This document shows positions 34,759-47,100 of a stretch of DNA of 64,000 nucleotides, one piece after another. A program made the position numbers and the translations under genes. Every line of letters starts with the position of its first letter. The stretch's first letter is position 1. A model generated the notes under the pieces. It ran no database searches, had not been told where the DNA came from, and was given only the letters and a program-made list of their open reading frames with translations. The stretch is taken from NCBI GenBank assembly GCA_036850595.1, contig CM072170.1, positions 12,740,303 to 12,804,302 on the forward strand. Reading direction: 5' to 3'. The stretch comes from Rhyacichthys aspro (Eukaryota > Chordata > Actinopteri > Gobiiformes > Rhyacichthyidae).

Positions 34759-35109
34759 CTAGGCCACGCTTGTGATCTCTTTTCTGCTTTGAACTCCCAT
34801 AAAGCCCACCATAGTCTCATCCGTCCCGTTCTCGTTGTAGTCGGTGGCCATCTTGTTCTTGGCTCTGGCGCTTGTCCGAGAGCAGCAGCAGCAGCAGCAG
34901 CAGAAGACTTTGGACTGCTCGTGCTTGGATGTGCGCTGGAAGATGAAGTAGATAAAAGGGTTGTAGGCGGTGGAGCTCTTGGCGAACAGGCAGGGAAGTA
35001 GCGTGACGAGCGGGCTCAGGTGGTCCCGCGCGTTAAACATGCTCCAAAAGCTCACAACCACGTAGGGGGTCCACGCAACGAGGAACCCCATGCTGATCAT
35101 CACAGCCAT
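34759..35109 (-). CDS. Opsin B exon 4 (TM6, TM7, poly-Cys tail)
   Basis: The acceptor is CACCTTCCTCAG. The exon encodes residues 232-347, beginning MAVMISMGFLVAWTPY and ending KEITSVA before the stop at 34759. Lys275 is the retinal-binding lysine. Seven Cys codons (TGC) follow VF at 299-300. Confidence 0.95.
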   Translation of the reverse strand: MAVMISMGFLVAWTPYVVVSFWSMFNARDHLSPLVTLLPCLFAKSSTAYNPFIYFIFQRTSKHEQSKVFCCCCCCCSRTSARAKNKMATDYNENGTDETMVGFMGVQSRKEITSVA

Positions 35110-38100
35110 CTGAGGAAGGTGGAGGAAGGAGATAAAACAAGAAGGGAAGGAAGAAAGGGGTTTATCAAAGAAGACCAGAGGAAGCAAAAAAAAATAAATA
35201 AAAAAATAAATTTGAGTTCACATCTAATCGCGTTTCTCCTGAGCACTCTTGTGTAATCTTAATTCTTTTTTGCTACCTATCTCCATCCTCACATTAGTCT
35301 GATGTGTGGAAGCAATGCACTCTTTACATAGTGTTACCATAACAACACACCCTGGACACAGCAACCTATTGTTCTGGTTCAGCGCTTCATTGATGCAGTG
35401 CAAGACAGATGATGGTTGTTTTTTTTCCTGAAAAAGAAAATGCATGTAAACACCTGCTCAAGTCTGAACGCCAGCAGGGAATCGCTGGAATATGGGTCTG
35501 ACTTTTTCCTTTCTGCCGATGTTATGTTCTTTGGTTAAGATATTTCTAATTAAAATGCACAGTGTTGATGTGTATAACTGAACAGTCGGTGCTATATTTT
35601 CAATAGTGCGTAATAACATCCATGCACTTACATAAAAGTTTACGACAGTGTGATGTGTAATAACAGTCAGAGTTCTATTTTCTGCTGGGTTTGTTCATTT
35701 ACAATATTTCATAGCTGTTCACATGCTCTAAATTCATTTTACCACCAGTCCACATAAGGCTTGTTTCCACTGGACATTGCGAGTCAGGTCAGCACTGGTT
35801 TAAATGACCAAAAGTGTATAAAGCAGGTGGGCCTCTTTAAAAAGGTGGAGCTAAACATCGCAGTGATTCAATTGGGCGATAGATAAAAACGAGAAACGGA
35901 AAGAAATAACATAAAATGGGAATGTTTTTCTTCGGTGAATTCTTTATAATTGTCTTATTAACAGTCCTGCTTCATGTAGTACAAAGCTAGCATTCATTAG
36001 CAACAGCTGTTCCTGGTTAAATAGAGTTGGTGTCGTACTGTTCTCGGTTTTTGAAGTAAAACATTGCATTTATTGACTTTTGGACCCAGCACTCTGGAAA
36101 CAAAAGACCAAACAGTGGCGTATTGAGCCACCCAGTGAAAAGGAGGACATAGAGTTTGTTTACAACCATTTGAACACTCTTTGGCACTATTTTTAAAGTT
36201 GGGCACATAATTAAGACCAAAGCTAAAGAAAAAAGCTTAGGCAATATTTTTATGCTTGAATAACATAATAACTTTTCAAACTATAATCAATGAGCACTGA
36301 AGACTTAAATGACTTCCCTACGCTGACAATTTCTGAGAAGCAAATCAATGGAGCAGTATTCAGATATGAATTGTCCATGCTATAAAATAACGAATTAGGG
36401 AATTTCCACTGAGCAGAAAAACACTTTTGAGGAAGATATTCCTTGTTGCAGTGTAAACATTACAAAGTCTACTACTAACTACTAACTACTAACTCTTTCT
36501 TGTCGATAAAACTACATTAGGTGAAGTATTCTCAACTGTGAGCAGGGATCTTTGTGTAGAATGATTAATAACTCCTATGTGGGCACCAATTGACCCAGAA
36601 CAAAGGCTGGTAAAGTGAAATGAAATGGGTATTTGATTTGAGTCATAAGTACTTGGCATAAAAAGATGTGTGATTAATGGAAGGACCCCTCGCACATGTT
36701 GTTGTTCATTTCCATATAAACAGCAGCAGAAGAAAGCATTCTTTGTTCAGATTAATTCTCAGAGTTGCCATATGTCTGCTTACACAACTTCAAGGAGTTA
36801 CAGAAGCTGACAACAGGGAAGCTTATTATTCACTGTCTAATATATTCTTTCTACTTGGAGTGGTTTAGGGGAAGCTATAGGAGAGAAAGAAATGAATAAA
36901 AATAAATAGGAAGCAGAGGATGGACTTCATACAGAGAAGATGAATTCAAATTTCCGATCTGTGGCTTGTTAAAACCCTCCGATTCATAATTAATTACAAC
37001 CTGTTCTGCAGACTAAAACGCCGTCATTCAAGAACGTAGTGAAAATCAAAGTCGGTGCATACAACACACATTCAAAGTCCGCAGGGCATTTGCTGCATCG
37101 CAGACTAATCTGTTGTGTTCACACAAACCCAGATGTGTTAACCTCCAGAGTGTTGACCAGGGTCTGACCTCATACGCTCTGTCAAACACAACCAACACTC
37201 TGCCTTCTAACCTCTCATCTTACTCAGAGCATTCCACACGTCCCGCAGAGTCACTCAGATGTGGCTCTTGCGTTGCTGAACGAGACAAAAGGTTGTGTAA
37301 TGCAGTGAACCCTCTGCTACGTTAATGTGATTACTGATGACTATCTGTCAGCCAATGATTGAAGCAATCAACAAAATCCATGGAGGAAAACAGAAAGTGA
37401 TCGCAAATTCATCTGTGCTGGCCAGATAATGTAATTCTTTATTATATTCTGTACAATGGATTGATTAGTAAGGCCTCTGTGGACTTGAGTTGGATTTCCA
37501 GAGGGCAGTAACAACAGACAAGAAATAATCTGCCTCTTGAAGCTGTTGAATACAACTAATCAGAGAAACCATGCATTTCATTATGACTTATTTAGAGTGA
37601 CTATATGAATATAAATGTCTAAACTGGTAAATTCAACATGGTGAATGAGAAAGCAGAGCATTCCTGGAAACACGTGTGAGATGGTAGCATTCCTGCTTGC
37701 ATTAACACCACAGAAAGCAATTTACTTGAAGTCTTACAAAGTGATCCGGGAAAATGGTATTACCGATTTTCCTGGAAACAAATGTCAATCATGGTCTCCC
37801 TTTATAGATTTAAAAGTTGTCAATTTGTCAATTCTGTTTCCTTAGTGTATCCATTTCTCTGAGGTGCATCTCTGAGCTGAAGGACACTGAATACAAAGCT
37901 AAAGTGAATTTCAGATTTGATATTTTGATTTGATATATGATTGGATAGCATTTTTCTGTCATATCAGGGGTTTGAAACTTGATACGTGTCTTGCTTACAC
38001 CAATAACTCTGTTCGCAACATAAACGCAGACATGACATGGACACCTTTGGTTATGGATGAAGCTGTGGCCTGTGTTTGACTGTGTGCAGACTTATGATTG

Positions 38101-41100
38101 GACCGAGGTTGTTGCGTAGATACAGTATATGTCCCTAGATCCAGAATAAAACCTCAGTGAACCAGATCATGGGCATCTTCATTTTTGATCCTCTCTGCTC
38201 TTTGAACTACTGTTGTTGACCTAAACCAAGTGTATTCTCTTTTTCCTAGGGTTGCCCTTGCTCAATGACATTATTTCTTCCACATTTAAAAACTGACACA
38301 CAAGCTCTCACATATGTCTTTACATAGTATTCCTAAGTTTATTATTCACCAAACCAACACTACAGAATCAAACTGTGTCACGTGATCTCTAGTGAAAACT
38401 GGAACTGTAGATTTCCCATGATGGACCCTATAGTCCGACTCTCATAATTTCCTATAGATGTGTTCAATAACATCCAGTAATTATGTATGATTGACACTAG
38501 AAATCCCACAAGCACTTGTTGTCCAGATTGGTACAAAGCTCCTGATTTCTGTTTTGGCAAGCACTTCATTCACTTGTTCTCTTTAAATACATGTCTTCAT
38601 TGCCAGAATGATCTGGGAACACTGACCATGTATACGGTTATCAAAGAGAATTTGTTGGCAGAAAGATAATACACCCTTTAGTCTTTTGCCGAGGCTTTGT
38701 AAAATCCCCAACGGTTTTTTTGTCTCCAAAGCAATCTTGGAGTCTGTGTTTTTTCATGCTTCTGAAAGGAAAGCAATAAGACAATATAGGTATTTCAGAG
38801 CTGTCATAATAATCCTATAGCTTTTCAGCATTCACATACAAAAAAGAAACAGTATGACTGCAGTATATGTGCCCCTATCTATGTCTAGGATCATGATTTG
38901 ACAGAAGTTCTGGAAAGATGTCAAGCTGTACAGCATTGCATACAGTATGTGTGCACTTTTAAGGATGAGCTGGAAGGAAATGATCTAATAATGAATATAT
39001 ACATAATGTACTAGACTGGAATATATGTTGATGTCATGTCAGAATCTCAGAAAAAGGATGAAAATAGGAGGATTTGACACATTAATGTACAGTATTTCAG
39101 GCCCCCTTGCTGCACCGTCAGTCAAAAGTCCTATCTCCTCGGTTTACATGGTGTGAGTAGAGTCCTGTCTGAATATTGCATTTCTTGTGTCTATTGCATT
39201 AAACATGAGCAGAACATGTGTCATCAAATAGTGAGTCCCTAAAGTGAGGGAAGCGGGTGCAGCTTTAAGAATTTAAAGTTCAGAAACCAGAAACAAACAT
39301 GCAGCTATACCCCCACAACAAAAAATGATTTGAACCGAACTCTTAATGCTAGTACATGGCAATGCATATTATCTCATGTGATATTGCTGTTTACATAGCA
39401 GACAGTGGCCTCTTGGACGCAGCACAGCAGAAATGCAAGCCTCCTTAGGTGTTGTCCTTATCAAATCATGCAACTGTGGAGCTGTGCCTTAAAAACTGCA
39501 AGTCCATTTTTTATTTATCAAACTGGAGCATCAAACTTGCAGCCCACCTTTCCTCTGAGTAAATGAAACAATCTGATGGGTTTTTTTTCATAAGTCTGAT
39601 GCTCAATCACAAGCTCTGTGTGATATCACAACTGGAAATAGGCAACAGAAAAATAGCCTCAAGCAATAAGAAGCATACATATTTTAGTTAGATATTCTTT
39701 TTTCTTTCAATGTGTATGTACTTTGGTCAGATGATCCAAAGCAGTAATGCACTGGTTCTCAAACTCTTCACATCAAGTACCACCCCAGAAATGATTTTTC
39801 TTTAAAGTACCTTTATGCCGATGTGGATCTATGCCATTTTTGCTTTTATACAAACACATACCTATCTACCTATATGAATGTTATGAAAGGAATTTTGTTA
39901 GCTGTACTGCTTCTTTGAAATCACATTTTGAATCTCACAGCATTTTAAGAGTCCAAACACTTATTAGGAATAGTAAAGTGTAAGATAGAAAAATTGTAAC
40001 AGAAATCATACATTTTGCACTTAGTAGTACCACTTAGTTTGAGAACCATAGCAGTAATGTATCCTCAGCCTATCAAGCAAGACCTATTCTATTCTTATTA
40101 AAGTGAAGTTGGTCTGAACCCAACTTCCACTGTACTCACTTCATAGAACTACAAAACAACCACAATAAATCAATTACATCCTCTGTATTGTACCATTTAA
40201 AAAAACACTGCAGGCTTCAGTTTATTCAGAATGCCACTGCAGAGGTCCTGACTGAACCAGGAAGTATGAACACTGCTATTTTGAAATCTCTGCACTGGGC
40301 TCCAGTTGCTTCGAGAATTTAAATTGAAGTTCTAGTTCATCTAAATATCTTTATGGCTTAGCACCAAAATACATGTGTGAAATGCTAGTGCAAAATAAAC
40401 ATCCTTGGACCCTGAGAACATCTGCTTTCACTTAGAATTAGGACTAAACACGGTGGAAACAGCTTTGTATTTTCACGCAGCAAAATAATCTCTTAGATGA
40501 TGTCAGAAAAGTTTTAACTCTGACGATGTTGAACTCCAATAAAATATTTAAAATGGCCTTTTTTCTGTTTAATGCCACATTCCTTTTTGGTTGATAAAGA
40601 ATATAGCGATGTTAAGGAAATGTATAACTTTAAGGATGAGAAGCTAATGTAATATATGTTTAACCCACTTACCAGAGTGATTTTCTTCTCGATGTTGCCG
40701 TACTGAAAGTCCTGGGTCTGAATGGACTGGTAGGCCCTGTGTAACTTCCAGGCGATGCCGAAGTACGTGAAGATGATGAGGAGACAGGGGAGGAAGGTGC
40801 AGAGTACGGACAGGACCATGATGAAGGTGGCGTGGTTGAGGGATTCGCCATAGCCGGCCCAGTCCACGGAGCAGGCCAGTCCAAACGGCTCTGGACCATA
40901 GCTGCCCCAGCCCAGCAGAGGTAAGACCGCCCACAGACCGGCGTAGAACCAGATCCCACCGATCACAACCCTGATGGTCGGCCTCTGGAACTTGGCACCT
41001 GAGCACAAACATGTTACAGGATGACACTGAGTACCACAAAGTTCAATACTAGGACCGTTATAGTTTATCATATGTATAAATTAATTTTTTGTTGTATATA

Positions 41101-44100
41101 GTACCACATTTCCATTGCTCTTTGAATTTTAGTTTAGTGTATACAGTATAACGAGGAGAATATATGGTGTACCGCAAGGTTTAATACTACCACTGCTATT
41201 GTTAATTATATGTATAAATGATTTGAACACTGGCTTACTAAACTTCTTTGTGTCAGAGAAATGCTGCTGACCCTCCTGAGGACATGTGTATTATTTAATG
41301 ACCCTCATTTTCTCTTTATTTTTTTCCTTTTCTAAATGTTACGATAAGCTTTTGTTTTATTGTAAATTGTTTATCATATAGTTTGTCTGGGTGTGGTTTC
41401 TATATTACCCTGTTCAAGTTTCTAATACACTGTTATCGAGGGCTAAACCAACAGGATAAACCAGATCTTCCTTTTATGAGTCACCTTTTATGAGCTCTAA
41501 ATAAAAATCCTTCATCCTTATCTAACAGATTACTCATGTCTTACTTTTGTCTCTCATAAATGTCAGTTGATGCTCTGGTATGGGAAAGATGTACGCACAA
41601 ATGTACAAATGGAGAGAGACAAAGATGCATTTTTACTTATACACCCACCAACATCCTGCACTTAAGTTGCTTTGGGCTTCAATCACTATACGACAGGGTT
41701 TATGTTGCTTCATTTCGGCCCTTTATATCAACAATTCAGCTAGGGTTAATAAGGTCAGTGATGCCTTTCTTTTGTCACTGACATGGATCTAATAATAAAC
41801 TGCACATGAGGTTGGATTCTTGTAATGAATTATTCCTGCTCTGGGGGATGGTTTATACACATAATCCACAATAAAACAAGTACAATGTGTCATCCAGACA
41901 CATGTTTACACATCCTGCATCTTAATCTGTGTCTTTGGGCACACAAAAAACTCCTTTCATCTTGATAAAATGCTAAAAAGCTAGTGTGAGATTGTTTTTT
42001 TTAATGGTGGAAATAGAATGATCTTAAAGATAAGTCTGAAATAAGACAAATACCAGACTCAGAGAAACATGTGAATTGGGTTTCTAGATTACTACAATGG
42101 TCAAAATTCAATCAGCCGTCTAATTTAGGACAATGTCGTCAGTGACAATCACCCACATGCAATCAATACTCCTTGTTGGCTCTATTCCCAGCCCTGTCCA
42201 CAGCCATCCCACTCCACATCAGCTCTACCTGTTTTGGGTGGATTTCCTGTTACCAGGTATCGGATCATGCCCATCACGGCCAGGGTCATAATGCTGGTCA
42301 CGCTGAAGATCATCCCCATCAGGCCGTAGTACAGACAGGACACATCTCCTCCGATCCAGGTGTGCTTGAAAGCCGACGCGATGGACAGAGGGTACATGCT
42401 CAGGGCCATGCCGATGTCCGTCACTGCCAGGTTCACTGTCAGCAGCTCGGGAGCTTTGAGCTGGCCGAAACGACGCCCCGCGCTCACCAGCACCGCCGCG
42501 TTGCCCATGATGGACCCGACCGCTGTTGAAAGAAAAAAACAAAAGATGTGAAGAATTTGACATTTGAAAATAACACACTCATAATTAACTTGGCCTTTGA
42601 CAATTGGTGAAGGTCAAGTCAAACACTACAGCTAAGAGTATGGATTATATGAATCTGTTCGTCTAGAATATTGATCATATGGGCTTTTTTTTTTTTATTA
42701 GTCTGTTATATCAGAAAGGGGTAAATCAAACATGAAACCACTCCATTGTACATTGGGAAGTTTGGCCGAAAAGGCAGCTAAACAACAACCTACTGTCATC
42801 TGCAATAAAAGTTCATATTTATGATTAATCAAAGCTTTTGGATACACCAACACTCTTCTTTTGCCTTTGCCACAGACTTACAAACATACATGGGACAATT
42901 ACCAGTTTTAAGGCATACTAAGTGTTCAAAATATCATTGTTTGAAATCCTTGTGTACTGTGACATAATGTTGATACTGTTCATGTTTGGCAAAGTTTGGG
43001 AGAAGACATGAGACAGACAGAGGTTGTATATTCAAAACAAAGATGGCGAGTGGTGAAGCAGAGTCCTATCTATCTCTTTATGTCCCATCATGAGGAGGCC
43101 CCGGGGCTAATACTAGACACTCTGGAGGGAGGAGCTGGAGGAAGTGTCTGGGGAGCGGGAAGTCTGGGCACGACTGTTGCCCCGACGACCCGGCTTTGAA
43201 TAATGGAACTGACCAACCATGTAAAAGCCTGCAACACCAAAGCACTGCTTCCAGGTCCTGTTACTGCAACATCATCAAAAGTAAACAAAGTACACAAAAC
43301 AATAGCAATCGTTAAGATGAATAAAATATTTCATGTTTAATTTATCTGGAAAATAAAACCTACACATTGCAAGTGCAACACTGTGATGCTGATATTTTCC
43401 CTGTAGGTTAAGATGGTCATGTCTTCCCACGTCTTGTAATGAATTGCTTAATGCTTGGACAGTGTGAATGGCAAGTGACTCATGTCTTGCAGCAAACATA
43501 ATTAATGTTAAATAAGTCTGAATAAATACAAAGATCATGGCACTGCGGTTACACAGATACCAAAAGAGACTTAATTGTGTCATATGATGCCAATGTCTCA
43601 TAATCATGTAAAATAAAGTCAGTGTACCATAGTGCACCCATCTGCTTTTGTGAAAGAGATTGTTTTTTCCTACACAACTTCTCAGTCTTCTGTCCCTTTG
43701 TGACTGTTACCATTAAGGTCAGTACTCGGTCTCTGTTTGCTGCGTGAAAAAACAACACCTAGTTCCCCTCTGCACTGCCACAGTCACTCAAGTATTACAT
43801 GTGCATCGAAGAAGAAATTTTTAGCTATTTGAACTCAACTTTTCAATAAGGCCCAAGAACTCCATCCACCTCAACTCGTTTCCGATAAACTCCCTTCTGT
43901 GAGTCTTCTTATAGAAAGTTTACCCTGACTGATAACGTCAAGCTTCACTAAAGATCACATGCGCATAGGGTTTGGTCACTGAGTCGGTTTATGATGCTCA
44001 CGTTGTGCTAAATGAGTAGCACGGATGAATCATTTGCCACACTCTAGACGATACAATGGAGTATTTCCTCAGCTGATGTGCATGAACATTTGTACACTTC

Positions 44101-47100
44101 TGTCTGCTCTGTGTCTTGTTTCGTATTGGATACATGTGTGTGTTTTGATTAGATAAACACCGTCACATGCTACACTTGGCTGTGTACGTCTGTGTTTAAA
44201 GTGACAGCGCTGCTTTGTACAACAGGGTGTGAAATGAACTGGCAGTCAGCTGAACCCTATTAAGCATGTTTTAGTAAATATAAAATATAAAGGTCACTCA
44301 CTCTAAATTCCACAGTATAAATACAAAATCTCCATTTTACATTATAATGTCAACGGCCTCATCAACTGCAACTGAATAAGGCTAATGTTGGCAAAGGCCA
44401 GCTGCTACTCAGGCACATAATATCTCATCCTGAACTCATCCTCACAATATGTCTTTGGTGCTAATGCTATTATGCTAACAATAACGTAGCTATTATTCAC
44501 TGCTGCATGACTGACCTCACAGCTATGGGTAAAAACAGACTGCTGCTTCCTCAGACTCGCTAACAGTTCCTTTATCTTCTTAATTGTCCTTGCAAGCTGT
44601 GGATGTTTTGCAATGATGAGTGTCATAGTGACAGTAAATATTATAGTCCTTGAGCGCTGAAACTGAAAACAACAAACACATAGGTTTCCCATTCTCCTCA
44701 GGAATAAATAGGACGTCATTTTTCTTGGAAAGTCTTCACCCTATGTTTACTTTTCTCCTTTTTGACAAAGACATTTTATGTAATGAGGAGGCCACAGAGG
44801 GTCATTTCAACAGAAACAGAGTAAGGCAAAATCGCCATTTATGCTGTTCAGTTCTGGGTCTTAGTGTTGTATTAGTTACGCTACGCTTACTGAAACAATG
44901 CAACTCCGAGTGGACAAATTAGAAAGAGAAGATACTTTTCTTTAACTGGATTTTACCCCTGGCTGGCCTGTTTGGAAGTTTTGGCCTGTGGGCTGCATAT
45001 TTGGCACTCCTAAACTAGTGCACTGAATAAGTGAATGGGTCAGACACTACACAGCCATTTTTCAATTGCTGTTCATCACCTCGCTCTGGTGTATGCTTAA
45101 GTCCACTAATTAAACAAGTAAATTTTGGAATTCTATGATACAATCGGACAAGACAAATATACTTTGTATAGTGGGAGAGAAAGTTTTCTAATCAGGAGAC
45201 TAACCAATATTTATAAAAAACAGATTGTGACAATTATGTCTGCACAAACAAAGGTGAGCTAATACTACCATTTTAAGGTATAGTAATCTACTCACATAAT
45301 CCAGCCACACCAGCCAGTGTACTTATGTGCTAGTCTCCAGCCCAGATAAATAGAGAGGCTTGTGTCAGGGTGGGTGTACAGTGTAAAACTTTGCTCATTG
45401 TTAATAATTATTTGTTTTGGCAACCCCTGATGGCAAAAGCTGAAAGAAAAGAAGTATCTTACCTGGATATATAGCTCATGTGGCCTGATAGTTGGTTAAA
45501 CTTGTGCTCCTAACTTGTTTCATTCAAACATGTTGGACACAGATTAATACAGTTAGTTTGCTCTTTGCCTCTTATGAATCACAGAAAGCATTTTGGCATA
45601 TTGACTGTCTATTGACCCTTGCTGTTAACTTCTTTTTATGATGCGTTAAGAAAAACTCCTACAAAATGCCACAATTGAATTTCCCACAAAGATGAGATTA
45701 GAGAGTGTGGATAAGAGAAACACAAATGAAGATTATAATCTTTTCTACATGAAAGTCACGAAGGAGACCAGAGTGTAATTAATAAAAATCAAGAGCAAGA
45801 AAAGGCGAGACCAGATCAAGACCAAAGCTTGATACAGGGGAAGAAAAGATACAAAGTAAAGGGTTGCATTTTAAAAAATCAATCTATTTCTGAGTCCCAG
45901 GCAAGAATGATTTATTTTGAGACAAGACCTTTACCAAATGAACCTCTTAAGGCCAAGTGGATACAAAGTCCACTTACAAAGTCTGTAATAGACATATCAT
46001 TTTTACTCATGCAACAACACACCCAAAGTGACAAACTGTAAAAGTATTGTCCCGTTTTACCTTAAATATTCCCTTTTCACCCCTTCAGCAAGGCACTTTA
46101 TTTTCCTTCCTGATAATCATGTGCTTATTTGTCTGCTTGCAGCGGGCTGCAGACAGAACTTATTTTCTTTTATGCACTTTCTTCCCTCTGGTAAAATAAA
46201 ACATGACCTGTTCTCAGCCGGTGTGGGAAAATGAATGTCCGTGCCTTCTGGTGGCTTTTCACATTAACCTTGGTTAATCTGTCCACTGTATTGGCCAAGG
46301 TAGTCTGTTGAGATTTTATGTGTGGGATGTTGGATTTGGATTTTTTTGCAAATTTTCTGAGCAAACATAATGAAGCATTCTATTTTTGGTGAAGCGAGAT
46401 CAAAACTCAAGCTCTAATATGTTTAACATTTTGATTTTGTATTCCATTTCACTGAATTAATTTATCATAAATGTACAGCTTCCTCTGGATTAGTCGAGTT
46501 CCACAACAAACCACCTTTACATAATGTCTCTCTCTTACATAAGCAAATACAAATTTGATCAAGCTAAAATGTTTGGTGTTTATTTAAAAAAAGTCCCTGA
46601 TTAATCTATTATGGGCATTTGCCTCATTTGCAAAAAAAAATTTTTTTTTCTTTTTTCTTTTTTTTTTTTTTTTTTTTTTTTATTATTTTATTATTTTTTT
46701 TTTTGGAGGAGGGTTTTTTTATTTTTTTTTTTGGCGGGGGAAAAAAAAAAGGGAAAATTTTTTTTTTTTTTTTTTGGTCTTTTTTTTTTTGGCTCGGGCG
46801 GCCCCCCCCAAAAAAAAAAAAAGGGGGGCCCCTCCGGCCGGAAGGGCAAAAGGGTCTGGGGGAATTCAAGCTGAATGCTTTTCTAATACAAAACTTGAAT
46901 GATCAAGTTCAAGGCATATAAAGAAACAACAAAGCCTGCTAGAGACAACATGGTATGAAATACTGTGATATATTCATCCACCAGCCAGTGATTGTTTAAA
47001 TCCTTCTTATATTATATATTCTACCTCAGTAATCTTATGCCTGGGGTGTCTCAAAGGCTGACCTTCACCGAGACAAACAAATTCCAATGCTAAACAATGT

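Larger units (their letters stand above)
35110..40672 (-). other. Opsin B intron 3
   Basis: This 5.6-kb intron contains a hAT element with perfect target-site duplication (39750-40051), a LINE ORF2 scrap (about 40205-40500) and, near 35760-35880, the words CTTGTTTCCACTGG and AAGGTGGAGCTAAAC shared with 11391-11450. No gene is recognised in 36000-39700. Confidence 0.5.

Noticed and set aside
46611..46921. Long poly-Phe/Lys open frames
   Set aside because: They come from the homopolymer block judged to be an artefact.
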